Below are positions 9,090-18,676 of a stretch of DNA of 47,500 bases, piece by piece. The translations under genes and the position numbers were made by a program. Source of the stretch: Syntrophobacterales bacterium (GTDB taxonomy: Bacteria > Desulfobacterota > Syntrophorhabdia > Syntrophorhabdales > Syntrophorhabdaceae); contig JAISPL010000005.1 of the NCBI GenBank assembly GCA_031274925.1, forward strand, positions 1 to 47,500. Reading direction: 5' to 3'. The notes beneath the pieces were generated by a model. That model was not told where the DNA came from. It saw only the letters and a list, made by a program, of their open reading frames with translations, and ran no database searches. How positions within the stretch are numbered: position 1 is the first letter of the stretch; every line of letters begins with the position of its first letter.

Positions 9090-10397
9090 ATGAAAGCGGG
9101 CAGGAAGGAATCGAACAAACTTTACAGAAAGGCGCAGACACTCATGCCCGGGGGCGTGAACAGCCCGGTCAGAGCTTTTTCCTCTGTGCACGACACCCCC
9201 TTCTTTGTGAAAAGGGCGAAGGGGGCCTACCTTTATGATGTTGACGGGAATGAATATCTTGATTACGTGGCGTCATGGGGCGCCATAATCCTTGGCCATG
9301 CGGCCGATGGTCTTGTTGAGGAGATCAAGACTGCCCTTGAAGAAGGGACGAGTTTTGGTGCGTGTCATCCCATGGAGGTAGAGATGGCCCGGATCATCAC
9401 CAGCGCCTTTCAGAGTATGGAGACGTTACGACTTGTAAGTTCGGGGACCGAGGCGACGATGAGTGCGATCCGGCTCGCAAGAGGCTACACGGGAAAGAGA
9501 GGCGTGATAAAATTCAGAGGATGCTATCACGGACACGCGGACAGTCTCTTGGTGAAAGCAGGTTCTGGGCTTGCCACGTTCGGTACTCCCGATAGTGCGG
9601 GAATCCTTGCCGATCTTGCAAAACACACGTATGTGGCCGACTTCAACCATCTCGAGTCGGTAAAACAGGCCGTCAGCGAGCATAAGGATGATGTCGCATG
9701 CGTTATCCTGGAACCTGTAATGGGGAATATGGGCGTCATTTTGCCTCAAAAGGCATTCCTTAAGGGAGTCGAAGAGATCTGCAGGGAGAACCGGATCCTC
9801 CTTATCTGCGATGAAGTTATCACCGGCTTCAGGGTAGTATACGGTGGGGTGCAGCATCTATATGATATAGTGCCCGATCTGACTTGCCTCGGCAAGATCA
9901 TAGGAGGCGGTTTTCCCATTGGCGCTTTTGGGGGTAGACGAGAGATTATGGACAGACTAGCCCCTCTTGGCGATGTGTATCAGGCCGGAACACTCTCCGG
10001 TAATCCAATTGCTGTGAGGGCCGGGGTCTTTGTACTGAAGTATCTTAAAAAATATCTCCCTTACGGTCTGCTCCGCGATAGGGTAGAATCCCTCCGCGAG
10101 ATGGTAATTGAACTTGCCGTAAAATCGGGCATTCATTACAGAATCAACGGTCTAGCAGGCATGTTTACAGGTTTCTTTTCGCGGGAAGAGGTGTGGGATT
10201 ATGAGACGGCCGTGAAATCTGACAGGGCTCTTTACGAGCTGTTTTTCAAGCTCATGCGTGAAGAAGGAATTTTTTTCGCCCCGAGTCCGTTCGAAGCCTC
10301 CTTTCTAACCTTGGAGCATGGAGAGAAAGAGTTCGCGAGAACAGTGGACGCTTATGATAAAGTCTTCATAAAACTTAGGAAGCGGCAAATCTTATGA
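9090..10397 (+). CDS. hemL: Glutamate-1-semialdehyde 2,1-aminomutase
   Basis: 435 residues. Converts glutamate-1-semialdehyde to 5-aminolevulinate, the first dedicated tetrapyrrole precursor in the C5 pathway. Seen: LMPGGVNSPVRAF near the N-terminus, SSGTEATMSAIRLAR, CYHGHADSLL, the PLP Asp in CDEVITGFR and the PLP Lys in LGKIIGGGFPIGAFGG (about Lys269). The start at 9090 fits the family N-terminus; a GTG at 9060 would add ten residues. It follows the siroheme decarboxylase-like gene, and its stop overlaps the start of alr (ATGA), so the two are translationally coupled. Confidence 0.95.
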   Translation: MKAGRKESNKLYRKAQTLMPGGVNSPVRAFSSVHDTPFFVKRAKGAYLYDVDGNEYLDYVASWGAIILGHAADGLVEEIKTALEEGTSFGACHPMEVEMARIITSAFQSMETLRLVSSGTEATMSAIRLARGYTGKRGVIKFRGCYHGHADSLLVKAGSGLATFGTPDSAGILADLAKHTYVADFNHLESVKQAVSEHKDDVACVILEPVMGNMGVILPQKAFLKGVEEICRENRILLICDEVITGFRVVYGGVQHLYDIVPDLTCLGKIIGGGFPIGAFGGRREIMDRLAPLGDVYQAGTLSGNPIAVRAGVFVLKYLKKYLPYGLLRDRVESLREMVIELAVKSGIHYRINGLAGMFTGFFSREEVWDYETAVKSDRALYELFFKLMREEGIFFAPSPFEASFLTLEHGEKEFARTVDAYDKVFIKLRKRQIL

Positions 10398-11512
10398 CAA
10401 GAATTCCAAGAGCGGTGGCATATGTGGATTTAAGTGCCATTGAAAAGAACTATAGAGCCATAAAAGCATATTTACCGTCAGCGGTGAAGGTTCTCTGTGT
10501 AGTGAAGGCAGATGCTTACGGCCACGGGGCGGTGGAGGTGGCCCGCAGACTCGAGGTGAACGGTGTTGATTACCTGGGGGTTGCCACGATTGACGAGGGG
10601 ATGGAACTCAGGGATAACGGGATTACGTCGCCTATTCTAGTAATGAGCGGCATATTCCCCTGGGATGATGTCGGTCTTGTCTTCAAAGGCAGACTTACGC
10701 CGGTGGTATACGACTCTGCCGCACTTGACAGGATTGCAGATGAAAGCGCCCCCCATGACAAAACGATGAAGATCCACGTGAAGATAGATACAGGGATGGG
10801 CAGACTCGGTTTTTCCGTTGACGACATACCGTATGTGATTGAACGCGTCAAGACTGCAGAGAAGGTGGAGGTGGAAGGTCTGATGAGTCATTTCTCAGTG
10901 TCTGAAGTGAGAAATGATTACGGGTTAGGGCAGGTGAAGCTGTTTACGAAAGCGATTAGCCTGGCGAGGGGTGCGGGCCTTGACCCCAAGATCATTCATA
11001 TGGCAAACAGCGGCGCCCTGACCACTTATCCCGATGCATATTTCGGCATGGTCCGGGTCGGGATCAACCTTTATGGTTCTTATCCCGCTAAAGAGTTAAA
11101 GGGTAAGATGGAGTTAGGCCCGGCTATGAAATTCGTGTCTAAGATATCCCTTCTGCGGGATTTCGGCGAAGGACAGGCGTTGAGCTATGGCGGGACCTAT
11201 ATAACGAAAAAGAACACGCGGGTTGCCTATGTCCCCGTCGGATATGCGGACGGCTATCCCAGGACATTGTCGAACAAGGCCTCCGTTCTGATAAGAGACA
11301 AGCGATGCAGCATTCTGGGAAGAATATGTATGGATTGGCTTTTGGTGGATGTCACCCATCTCAGCGGTGTCGATGTGGGGGAGGAGGTGGTACTCTTAGG
11401 CCGCAGCGACACACAGGTGATAACTGCCGATGAACTGGCGGATTTGGCGGGTACCATCCCCTACGAGATCTTCTGTAAGATGTCGAAAAGAATCATGCGG
11501 GTCTATGCCTGA
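10394..11512 (+). CDS. alr: Alanine racemase
   Basis: 372 residues, fold-type III PLP enzyme that interconverts L- and D-alanine for peptidoglycan. The PLP Lys is Lys38 in VVKADAYGHGAV. The opposing catalytic Tyr is in LSYGGTYITKK, and PVGYADGYPR and GRICMDWLLVDVT are family motifs. Length is normal for the family. It overlaps the end of hemL by 4 nt (ATGA). With dapL divergent nearby, the neighbourhood serves both heme and cell-wall precursors. Confidence 0.96.
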   Translation: MTRIPRAVAYVDLSAIEKNYRAIKAYLPSAVKVLCVVKADAYGHGAVEVARRLEVNGVDYLGVATIDEGMELRDNGITSPILVMSGIFPWDDVGLVFKGRLTPVVYDSAALDRIADESAPHDKTMKIHVKIDTGMGRLGFSVDDIPYVIERVKTAEKVEVEGLMSHFSVSEVRNDYGLGQVKLFTKAISLARGAGLDPKIIHMANSGALTTYPDAYFGMVRVGINLYGSYPAKELKGKMELGPAMKFVSKISLLRDFGEGQALSYGGTYITKKNTRVAYVPVGYADGYPRTLSNKASVLIRDKRCSILGRICMDWLLVDVTHLSGVDVGEEVVLLGRSDTQVITADELADLAGTIPYEIFCKMSKRIMRVYA

Positions 11513-12451
11513 CAGACCATTTTCCGCCTTTCCCGACGCGGCCGGCCGCAGCAGACAAGGAGCTGAAAAACACGAGAAGGTGAGGGCCATCACGGCTCTC
11601 AGTGAAAAAAATATCACCGGTTGGAATGGTGGTGTCTATGTTGTTGCTGGCATAAGAATAAACCAGGTCTGCAGAGAAGAGCCCCTACGACGCAGGGTCG
11701 CGCACATATAAAGTATCCCTGAAGGACCAAGCTTCGGAGGAACCGGCTTCGTATCAAGCAAGTCAGAATGCCATCATATTTCCATCTGTGGAGCGACATA
11801 CTCACTTTTTGGGTATGATGACTATCTCATGCCCCCTTGGGTTTTATCTTTTTCATGTGGTCAATGTCATCCATGATTGGTATATCTTTATAGTGCCGGT
11901 CCCTAGAACTGCGCATACATATTGGCCTAGCCTCAGGAGGGTGCTCTGGTACGACGAGGCCGGACCATGGATCTCCGCTCTATTTAACCCTGAAAGTAAA
12001 CACTCTTGATTTGATACCAGGACGAAACGCATCTGCCGCATACCTCCCGGCTTTTATAGAGCGGGAGATTATATCCATGATATTGTCAGGCATTCCATGT
12101 CTGCGCGGAGGAAGAGTGCTATTTCTTTCCGACGCATGTACGGCCCCCACGATGTTTATCTGAGTTCCTCTGTAGAGGGTGACGTGATTTTAAGAACATC
12201 GCTGCGGTTGATTACCCGAAGAGCACTCCTGTTTCGGTCGTTGCCCACGATGATTATCTCCGTCTAAGCCTCGTGATTACTGCTCCTGACATGATTGATG
12301 AAGATCCAATGATTATATCTAGTCTCACGACATATGGAAACTGTGACAGGGATAACTGGAATTATTTTTCTATTAGGTTCCATCTTTGCTCTGTTTGTAT
12401 TTTTTCAGGGAAACTATTGTCAGGAAAAGAACCGACCGAGATACGGCTCCC
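11513..12451. other. Long gene-free stretch
   Basis: About 940 bp without an intact gene. The minus strand has a protein-like 37-codon frame at 11980-12093 (MPDNIMDIISRSIKAG, then YAADAFRPG) with neighbouring fragments in other frames, perhaps a decayed gene of unknown family. The plus-strand frame at 12273-12587 runs into the phosphofructokinase gene and is a shadow. No RNA gene or clear terminator was found. Confidence 0.35.
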
Positions 12452-13708
12452 TCAATTAAAGTCGCTTCTTCGTAGAGTGATATATGAAAACCTTTCTTTG
12501 AACGCATCGGGGGACATATGTGCAACTGCGGCGAGACGGGCTAGCTGTTCCCCCGTGAAGTCCTCTTCTTCTAGTCTTATCATGTAGTTTCTCGCCACTT
12601 CGTATATCTCGGAATTGATGTCCACTTTACGTACTCTTATGTTGCCTTTGGCGTCGACCATTTCGACAAACGGTACAGGGATGATACGCCCTTCATAAAC
12701 AACGATCATTGCCGCTGTGCCTCCTTTGAGGAGATAGCGGACAGCCCCGTAGCCGAGGTTTCTGGTATAGTCGATATCAAAGGGTATCGGTGGAGCCGCC
12801 CTTAATTCGTATCCGATATTTTTCTCCACTATGCTTGCTTTTAAGCCCATAGACTTGAGATTGTCGATCACCAGGTCTTTGAGCACCCGTTCGATTTGAA
12901 GTTCCGACAGTCTGATCCTGCCGGCCGCGTCACGTTCCACATCAAGCAGGTCACGCAGACTGTCCAGTTCGCACTTCTCCGCTATGCCTTCAGCGAGGAC
13001 CGCCACCCCGTGATCACGACCCATGCAAAGCCGTTTTATGATAGAGCCTGTCAGTACATCCACAAATTTGCGGATGGAGACAGTTTTTTCTTCAAATTCC
13101 TCGGGAATGAGGCATATGGTGGCGCCTGAGGCCTTGGCCATTCCCAGTGCCAGGTGCCCTGTGTGTCTTCCCATTGTGGTGATGAAGTACCACCTTCCCA
13201 TGGTCCTAGCATCTTCCATGAGGTTATTTACAATCTTTACGCCCGTGTGCCTGGCCGTCTGGAACCCGAATGTGGAAAAACCGCCGGGGATAGGGATGTC
13301 GTTGTCAATAGTCTTCGGCGTGTGAACGACATTTATCTCGCCGCGACCCTCCCTTTCGATCCAGTTCGCCATGTAGAGGGTTCCCTCTCCACCGATGGTA
13401 ATAAGATATTTTATACCTAGCTGCTTCAGAGTGTTCATGAGGATCTTGAATTTCTTCTGAGCATTTTCGGGAGCATCCCTGGAGGTCCGTAGAATTGATC
13501 CACCTGTGGTATGGAGTCTTGACACAAGGTCAATGGTTAGAGGCATGACACTCTCACGGTTGCCCGCGAACAGCTCTGAAAATCCGCCTACGATACCCAG
13601 GACATTTTTTCCGTGATTGATCGCTTCAATGGTTGCGGAACTTATTACCCCATTGATCCCGGGAGCGGGACCGCCACCTACAACGATACCGACAGTTTCT
13701 TTTTCCAT
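12452..13708 (-). CDS. 6-phosphofructokinase family protein (ATP or PPi donor unresolved)
   Basis: 418 residues, PfkA superfamily. Phosphorylates fructose 6-phosphate to the 1,6-bisphosphate in glycolysis. Seen: GGGPAPGINGVISS (nucleotide/PPi-binding loop, about 11-24), GGEGT (106-110), PKTIDNDIPI (131-140, catalytic Asp) and TTMGRHTGHLA (substrate binding). Relative to E. coli PfkA, the residue matching Gly104 is Gly (as in ATP enzymes), but the one matching Gly124 is Lys132 (as in PPi enzymes). The donor therefore cannot be called. It is longer than the 320-residue bacterial ATP-PFK. It is divergent from the endonuclease IV gene, with about 110 bp between the starts. Confidence 0.88.
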   Translation of the reverse strand: MEKETVGIVVGGGPAPGINGVISSATIEAINHGKNVLGIVGGFSELFAGNRESVMPLTIDLVSRLHTTGGSILRTSRDAPENAQKKFKILMNTLKQLGIKYLITIGGEGTLYMANWIEREGRGEINVVHTPKTIDNDIPIPGGFSTFGFQTARHTGVKIVNNLMEDARTMGRWYFITTMGRHTGHLALGMAKASGATICLIPEEFEEKTVSIRKFVDVLTGSIIKRLCMGRDHGVAVLAEGIAEKCELDSLRDLLDVERDAAGRIRLSELQIERVLKDLVIDNLKSMGLKASIVEKNIGYELRAAPPIPFDIDYTRNLGYGAVRYLLKGGTAAMIVVYEGRIIPVPFVEMVDAKGNIRVRKVDINSEIYEVARNYMIRLEEEDFTGEQLARLAAVAHMSPDAFKERFSYITLRRSDFN

Positions 13709-13819
13709 ATACTAGACAGTGTTGCATCTTTCCTAGGATTTTTGCAAGCATTATTTGCACCATGATTCATTTTTCTGATACAGGAGATAGTTGCTTTTCT
13801 CGGGAAGAAAGGATAAGTT

Positions 13820-14662
13820 GTGCTCACTATGAATTTGGGATTCCATGTTTCTATTTCAAAAGGTTTCAAATGGACGTTCAGAGAGGCTCAGAGATTGTCC
13901 TGTGATGCGATCCAGATTTTTGTAAAGAATCCTAGATCATGGACGGAAAAGAAGTGGAAAGATGAAGAAGTGGCGGCTTTCAGGGAGTTGCGCACCGGCA
14001 TGCCGGTTTTTGCCCATCTCTCATATTTGCCGAACCTTGCGAGAATTGACGAAGAAGAAAAAAATATGAAGGGTTTTCTCAATGAAATAAAATTATGTCT
14101 TGAACTTGGTGTAAACTCCATGGTGGTTCATTGTGGTTCTCGAGAAGACGAGAGGAAGGGAATCGAGACGACCGCCGCAGCTATTAACAGGGCCCTCGAC
14201 CAATATGATCTGAACATCATCACGGAGACGGCTGCGGGTCAGAGAAATGCCATCGGGGCAGGATTTCAGGAACTGGCAATGATCTATGACAGGGTGGAAC
14301 GTAAAGAGAGGGTCTTGCTGTGTATCGACACGGCGCACATATTTCAGTATGGATGCGACATTCGTAAGCGCGAGACATGGGAGGGTATAATTAAGATGAT
14401 TGACGGACGCTTCGGCCGCGATAAGATAGGACTCTTCCATCTGAATGACTCAAAGACCGATCTTGGCAGCCGGGTTGACAGACACTGGCATATCGGAAAG
14501 GGCCTGATCGGCACCAAGGCCTTCGGGTTCATTCTCAATGACAAAAGATTTGCCGGTCTTTCAGGGGTCATGGAGACTCCTAAGACCGGCAGGATGGACG
14601 AAATAAATATGAATGTTATGAGATCGTTACTTTCTCCGCTGATGCCTGGTTCTTCTGCGTAA
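13820..14662 (+). CDS. nfo: Endonuclease IV (AP endonuclease)
   Basis: 280 residues, TIM-barrel zinc AP endonuclease that cleaves 5' of abasic sites in base-excision repair. Seen: GFHVSISKGF at the N-terminus, CDAIQIFVKNPRSW, HLSYLPNLA, VVHCGS, TETAAGQ, CIDTAHIFQYG, FHLNDSKTDLGSRVDRHWHIGKG (spread over two metal-ligand motifs) and METPK near the end. These match the Nfo metal ligands in order. The GTG at 13820 has AGGAT 7 nt upstream; the ATG at 13829 is the alternative. It belongs to the short Nfo group. Confidence 0.95.
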   Translation: MLTMNLGFHVSISKGFKWTFREAQRLSCDAIQIFVKNPRSWTEKKWKDEEVAAFRELRTGMPVFAHLSYLPNLARIDEEEKNMKGFLNEIKLCLELGVNSMVVHCGSREDERKGIETTAAAINRALDQYDLNIITETAAGQRNAIGAGFQELAMIYDRVERKERVLLCIDTAHIFQYGCDIRKRETWEGIIKMIDGRFGRDKIGLFHLNDSKTDLGSRVDRHWHIGKGLIGTKAFGFILNDKRFAGLSGVMETPKTGRMDEINMNVMRSLLSPLMPGSSA

Positions 14663-14937
14663 TTTTCTATATTTATGCTTCCTGATCTTTTTCTTTCTCC
14701 ACTTTAAAACACTTCCCATTACTCACCTCATATTTTTTCAACAACAGATGTTCATATCAATGTTCGCGCCAAGAACGATAAAAACATAACCTTCATTTCG
14801 TTTTTTTGCAACAATATAATGACTTAAACCGTCAGGTCGGTCAACTTTCAAATATGGTCTTCAGCGCTTCCAGTTATGAAAGGGCCGGAACGGTATGTTA
14901 TGGTCTCTTCCATGGTCATGCAAGACTCAGGATTATG

Positions 14938-14966
14938 TTGAAAGACTCCGCAAAAACAGCTATAAT
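14938..14966 (+). promoter_or_regulatory. Sigma-70-type promoter of tRNA-Arg
   Basis: TTGAAA (14938-14943) and a perfect TATAAT (14961-14966) are separated by 17 bp. The predicted start is just before the first base of the tRNA at 14975. Confidence 0.8.
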
Positions 14967-14974
14967 AAACCCAC

Positions 14975-15049
<75 letters not shown>

Positions 15050-15196
15050 CTTAAAATAGTTCAATAATTCTGCCAAGTTGTCCATCATGCCAACCTATTT
15101 ATTTTATGCTGTTAAGGGATACTGTGCCTGTCATTGCGCCCATCTGTTTAGGAACACAAGACGGTTCTTGGGCATGGGAGCGATTGGGTCCGAAAA

Positions 15197-16846
15197 TTAG
15201 TAATTTGCCACGAGGCACCGCTTGGCCCTACACTCAATGACCTTCATTGTATCACCCGCTATGTCCCGCAGTCTGCCCAATTTTTTTTCCTTGAGAATGG
15301 CGACTATTGGGGTGCCGGAAGAAAGAAGCCTGAGAAAATCGGTCTCGGTGATAAAGGTGGTCTTCGAGTCCTCATACGCTGCGCCCATTTCTAGTTCACC
15401 CTTGTACCCGGCAACGAGCACCTTTTGTCCCGTGTAAAAAGGCAGCGTTTCATCAAAACCTAGGTAGTTGACTATATGCGCCGGTGCTGGTTTCATGGAG
15501 TTAACGATTATACTCAGTCCCTTTGTTGTATTGAGTTTATCCACAGTTCCTGAGTTGAGCATGAGCATTATCACAATGGCCCCGGACAATAAGGTGAGGA
15601 GAGGAAAAAGGAAAGAGAATGCGTTGAACCGCCTGAGAAGAAGAAAGACAACCGCTATGGCGGACACCGCAGAAAGGCCTACCGAAAAACCTCTCAATTC
15701 CGACATGATCCCCGTCGCTTCTCCTGATATCCTGCCCACATAGGAGGTAAATACGGTGTTGCCGTACAGGAGTGCGGATGACGAGAGGGTAGCGAAAAGA
15801 AGGATATACGCAATAATCTCCGGCATGGGACGCCTGGTTTTCCATTTTTCATGAAAGAAGCGGCCCAATACAAGGGAGATTGCGGGAAACACGGGGAGAA
15901 TATAGGGTGGAAGTTTGGATTTCGAAATACTGAAAAATCCAAAAACAACCATTGTCCATATGAGAAAAAGCCGCAATTCACGCTTGTTCCACAATTCAAC
16001 AAAACTCCTGGGAATAAAAAGCGACCACGGCAGCATACCACCAAAAAGAACTGGAAAGAAATAGAAGAGCGAGCCCGTTCTCTTATGTTTTGTTGTCAGG
16101 AATCTTAGAATGTTTTGGTCCACAACAAAGAAATAAAGAAACTCTTTTTCTCTAAGTGATATGGCGACAATCCAAGGCACCGTGACAATCAGGTAGATGG
16201 CGAGTCCTCTGATCCATTTCATCTCCTTCAAAAAAGAGAGATTTTTTTCGGAGAGCAGGAAGATAAAAATAGTAGTGCCGACAAGAATGATACTGACGGG
16301 ACCCTTTGTAAGGGTTGAGAGACCCATGGCCACAAAGAAGAGATAGACGAAAAGCGGCTTCTGCTCGCGGTAGTATCCGTAGAAGCAGAGCACGGAAAGA
16401 AAAAGCCATAGCGAAAAGAACATATCGAGCGTCACAATCCGTGCCATTGCGAAGAACCCGAACGAGGACATGAGTATCACCGACGAAAGAAACGCCACAT
16501 CACTTCCGAACCAACGCCTTGCCCCGAAATAGAGAGCCATCACACAAATGAGGGCGGAAAGGGCATTGGGGAGTCTGAAAGACCATTCATTGGTTCCGAA
16601 TATCTTATAAGAAAGAGCGGTGGCCCAGTAGAAGAGGGGGGGTTTTTCGAAATATCGTGCATAGTTGAGGTGGGGGACCACATAGTCGTGCAGTTCGACC
16701 ATCTCCCTTGGTATTTCGGCATACCTCCCTTCATCGGGTTCTTTCAGGGAATATGTACCTATACCGTGAAAAAAGAAGATGCACGAAAGAAGAAGCAAGG
16801 CGATGACATACGTAATATCGGACCTGTTTGTCGCTTGTATGGTCAT
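15197..16846 (-). CDS. ArnT/PMT-like membrane glycosyltransferase
   Basis: 549 residues, GT-C fold, many hydrophobic spans. The first lumenal/periplasmic loop carries DEGRYAEIPREMVEL and YFEKPPLFYW, the hallmark of ArnT-type (GT83) transferases, with the catalytic Asp-Glu right after the first membrane segment. Such enzymes move a sugar from a polyprenyl-phosphate donor to lipid A or other acceptors on the periplasmic side. The C-terminal part (from about 420) is a soluble domain. Donor and acceptor cannot be told from sequence, and no lipid-A or aminoarabinose genes adjoin it. Transcribed alone on the minus strand. Confidence 0.88.
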   Translation of the reverse strand: MTIQATNRSDITYVIALLLLSCIFFFHGIGTYSLKEPDEGRYAEIPREMVELHDYVVPHLNYARYFEKPPLFYWATALSYKIFGTNEWSFRLPNALSALICVMALYFGARRWFGSDVAFLSSVILMSSFGFFAMARIVTLDMFFSLWLFLSVLCFYGYYREQKPLFVYLFFVAMGLSTLTKGPVSIILVGTTIFIFLLSEKNLSFLKEMKWIRGLAIYLIVTVPWIVAISLREKEFLYFFVVDQNILRFLTTKHKRTGSLFYFFPVLFGGMLPWSLFIPRSFVELWNKRELRLFLIWTMVVFGFFSISKSKLPPYILPVFPAISLVLGRFFHEKWKTRRPMPEIIAYILLFATLSSSALLYGNTVFTSYVGRISGEATGIMSELRGFSVGLSAVSAIAVVFLLLRRFNAFSFLFPLLTLLSGAIVIMLMLNSGTVDKLNTTKGLSIIVNSMKPAPAHIVNYLGFDETLPFYTGQKVLVAGYKGELEMGAAYEDSKTTFITETDFLRLLSSGTPIVAILKEKKLGRLRDIAGDTMKVIECRAKRCLVANY

Positions 16847-17010
16847 AAATTATCCCTATGTCTCCGTAGCCGATTGATGTAATGTACTCCCCCGGTCTCT
16901 GCCATAAGCTTGTAATATACATATATTGTCCTCATAATTCCAGAATTTATCAGGAACACAGATATAGAGATGAAATGATTTCGGAATATTTCACATATGG
17001 GGTAAGAAAA

Positions 17011-17380
17011 GGGGTAAACTATAAGCCGGGTTTTGTAGCCGGTGTGTCGGCCAGTGACCATTTCTCTTGAGCTCCGATTACCCGGAACCTCTTGCGGCCT
17101 ACCTGGGTTGAAGGACGGGCCATCCTCGCTGCTCAAAGCGGCAGCCCCCTGTTTGGCCTTGCATCAAATGGGGTTTGCAAAGCCGCTCAGTCACCTAAGC
17201 GCTGGTGAGCTCTTACCTCGCCTTTTCACCCTTACCCGTCGGGAAATATCCCATGCGGGCGGTATCTTTTCTGTTGCACTTTCCTTAGGGTTTCCCCCAG
17301 CCCCCGTTAGGGGCCATTCTGCCCTTTGATGCCCGGACTTTCCTCAGGCTCTTTCGAGCCTGCGATCACTCGTTTACCCC
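17011..17380 (-). ncRNA. rnpB: RNase P RNA (class A)
   Basis: On the minus strand the RNA begins GGGGTAAACGAG and ends GTTTACCCC, which together form the P1 helix. GAGGAAAGTCCGGGC, the universal 5' core of RNase P RNA, lies at about 17331-17345. The 3' part contains CAAAACCCGGCTTAT, the conserved 3' core. At about 370 nt it fits bacterial class A. A T-rich run after P1 (TTTTCTT on the minus strand) may end transcription. Its 5' end overlaps the last codons of the RNase HI gene upstream, so it may be cut from a shared transcript. Confidence 0.96.
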
Positions 17381-17776
17381 TTTTCTCGCGCCGTTCTTTG
17401 CAAGTTTGTCGGCCAACCGGTTTTTTTCTCTTGGAATATGAGTCAGCGAGAAGCGGCTGAAGCTGCGCGTCATGATCTTGGCCCTGTTCACATATTCCTG
17501 CAAATTACTGCTCCTAACTTTGTATAGCCCGCTAACTTGATTTGCCAGGAGGAGAGAATCCGTATACACATGGAGAGTTTCGACCATTGCATCCCGGGCT
17601 TTTTGAAGGGCACGGATAAGAGCTTCGTACTCAGCCATATTGTTCGTCATATATCCAAGATAGATACTTTCGCTACAAAGCTCCTGTCCGGCGCTGTTAA
17701 AGGCCACGATCCCAGCCCCTGATTCACCTGGATTTCCCGATGAGGCGCCGTCAATATATACATGCCATTCGATCAT
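17366..17776 (-). CDS. Ribonuclease HI family protein
   Basis: 136 residues. Hydrolyses the RNA strand of RNA-DNA hybrids. The acidic active site is visible: Asp9 in YIDGASSGNPGESG, Glu in NMAEYEAL, Asp in VYTDSLLLANQ and Asp in NRLADKLAK. It belongs to the short RnhA-like group that lacks the basic protrusion. The start at 17776 overlaps the stop of the upstream zinc-ribbon gene (ATGA), so the two are coupled. The frame continues to 17818 without a better start. Its last five codons lie inside the RNase P RNA gene. Confidence 0.9.
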   Translation of the reverse strand: MIEWHVYIDGASSGNPGESGAGIVAFNSAGQELCSESIYLGYMTNNMAEYEALIRALQKARDAMVETLHVYTDSLLLANQVSGLYKVRSSNLQEYVNRAKIMTRSFSRFSLTHIPREKNRLADKLAKNGARKGVNE

Positions 17777-18483
17777 TCTTCGTCGATAAAGTAGAATATT
17801 CTGTTGCAACTTGGACACAATATCATCTGCCTGTTCTTCGTGACTTCAATGAAAAGCTGAGGCGGTATGTTCATGAAGCATCCCAGACATACTTCGTTCT
17901 TTACATTGACAACGGCAAGGCCGTCCCTCCTCTCCATAAGAGTGAGGAAGGTTGTCCTGAGGTTTTCATCTATTGCAGCGAGAAGCGTGTCTCGCGTCTT
18001 CTTGAGGTCAGCTACCACGGCGTCCACGGATTGGAGTTCGTCATTGAGTTTTTTTCTCTCCGTAGCAGTCTCCGCCTCCTTTTCCTTCAACTCCTTCTTG
18101 GCTGCCTCCACGTCCTTTTTTAATTCCTCAATTCTTTCCATGAGGACGAGGACTTCCTCTTCAGTCTTGTCATTGCCTTCCTTGGCTTCCTCTATTTCTT
18201 TGAGGAGAGCTTGATATTCCTTGTTTGTTTTGACCTCGTAGAGCTTAGATTCAAATTTCTTTACCTTATCTTTTTCGGTATCAATCTCCTTCTCTTTCTT
18301 TCGTCTATCCTTCTCGAGTTCCTCAACGACGCTGTTCCCTCTTGCAACCCTGTCCGCAAGTTCCTTTAGGGTTTCGTCCATTTCATGGATTTTCTTCGGG
18401 ACCGACAATATCTTCTTTTCATTACTTATTATTTGAGTGCATATTTTTTGAGCTTCATAAATGGTTTTGAGTTGCTGCTCCAA
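17773..18483 (-). CDS. Coiled-coil C4 zinc-ribbon protein (zf-RING_7/DUF164 type)
   Basis: 236 residues. A long charged antiparallel coiled coil (about residues 1-190, rich in Lys and Glu) is followed by a C-terminal zinc ribbon with CLGCFMNIPPQ and CPSCNRIFYF. This is the arrangement of the widespread DUF164 / zf-RING_7 family, commonly next to RNase HI and RNase P RNA as here. Its biochemical role is not established; nucleic-acid or RNase binding is suspected. The start is TTG at 18483 with a strong GGAGGG ribosome site, since no ATG is placed well. Confidence 0.88.
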   Translation of the reverse strand: MEQQLKTIYEAQKICTQIISNEKKILSVPKKIHEMDETLKELADRVARGNSVVEELEKDRRKKEKEIDTEKDKVKKFESKLYEVKTNKEYQALLKEIEEAKEGNDKTEEEVLVLMERIEELKKDVEAAKKELKEKEAETATERKKLNDELQSVDAVVADLKKTRDTLLAAIDENLRTTFLTLMERRDGLAVVNVKNEVCLGCFMNIPPQLFIEVTKNRQMILCPSCNRIFYFIDEE

Positions 18484-18500
18484 TTTGATCCCTCCATAAA

Positions 18501-18538
18501 ATTTAAAAGGGGGGTGAACCTCAATGGATTCACCCCCC
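18501..18538 (-). terminator. Intrinsic terminator between tRNA(CAU) and the zinc-ribbon gene
   Basis: On the minus strand a 10-bp perfect stem (18529-18538 with 18509-18518, GGGGGGTGAA type) has a 10-nt loop and is followed by TTTTAAAT. It ends the tRNA transcript before the ribosome site of the zinc-ribbon gene. Confidence 0.8.
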
Positions 18539-18592
18539 TCTTGACAAGTCAGCTTTTTTTATTGCAGTACCGCATATTCATAGTCTATTTTT

Positions 18593-18665
18593 TGGGCCCA
18601 CCTGGCCTCGAACCAGGGGCCTACCGGTTATGAGCCGGTGGCTCTACCAACTGAGCTATGGGCCC
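18593..18665 (-). tRNA. tRNA (CAU anticodon), probably tRNA-Met
   Basis: On the minus strand the acceptor GGGCCCA pairs with TGGGCCC and the discriminator is A. The D-arm is TAGCTCAGTTGGTAGAGC, the anticodon loop is CTCATAA with anticodon CAT, and the T-arm contains GGTTCGAGGCC. CCA is not encoded. Elongator Met is the simplest call, but a tRNA-Ile2 whose C34 becomes lysidine cannot be excluded from the sequence alone. Confidence 0.9.
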
Positions 18666-18676
18666 TTTTGGGTGTT

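Noticed and set aside
17867-18214. 115-codon plus-strand Ser-rich frame opposite the zinc-ribbon gene
   Set aside because: Mirror of a Lys/Glu-rich coiled coil on the other strand; a composition artefact.
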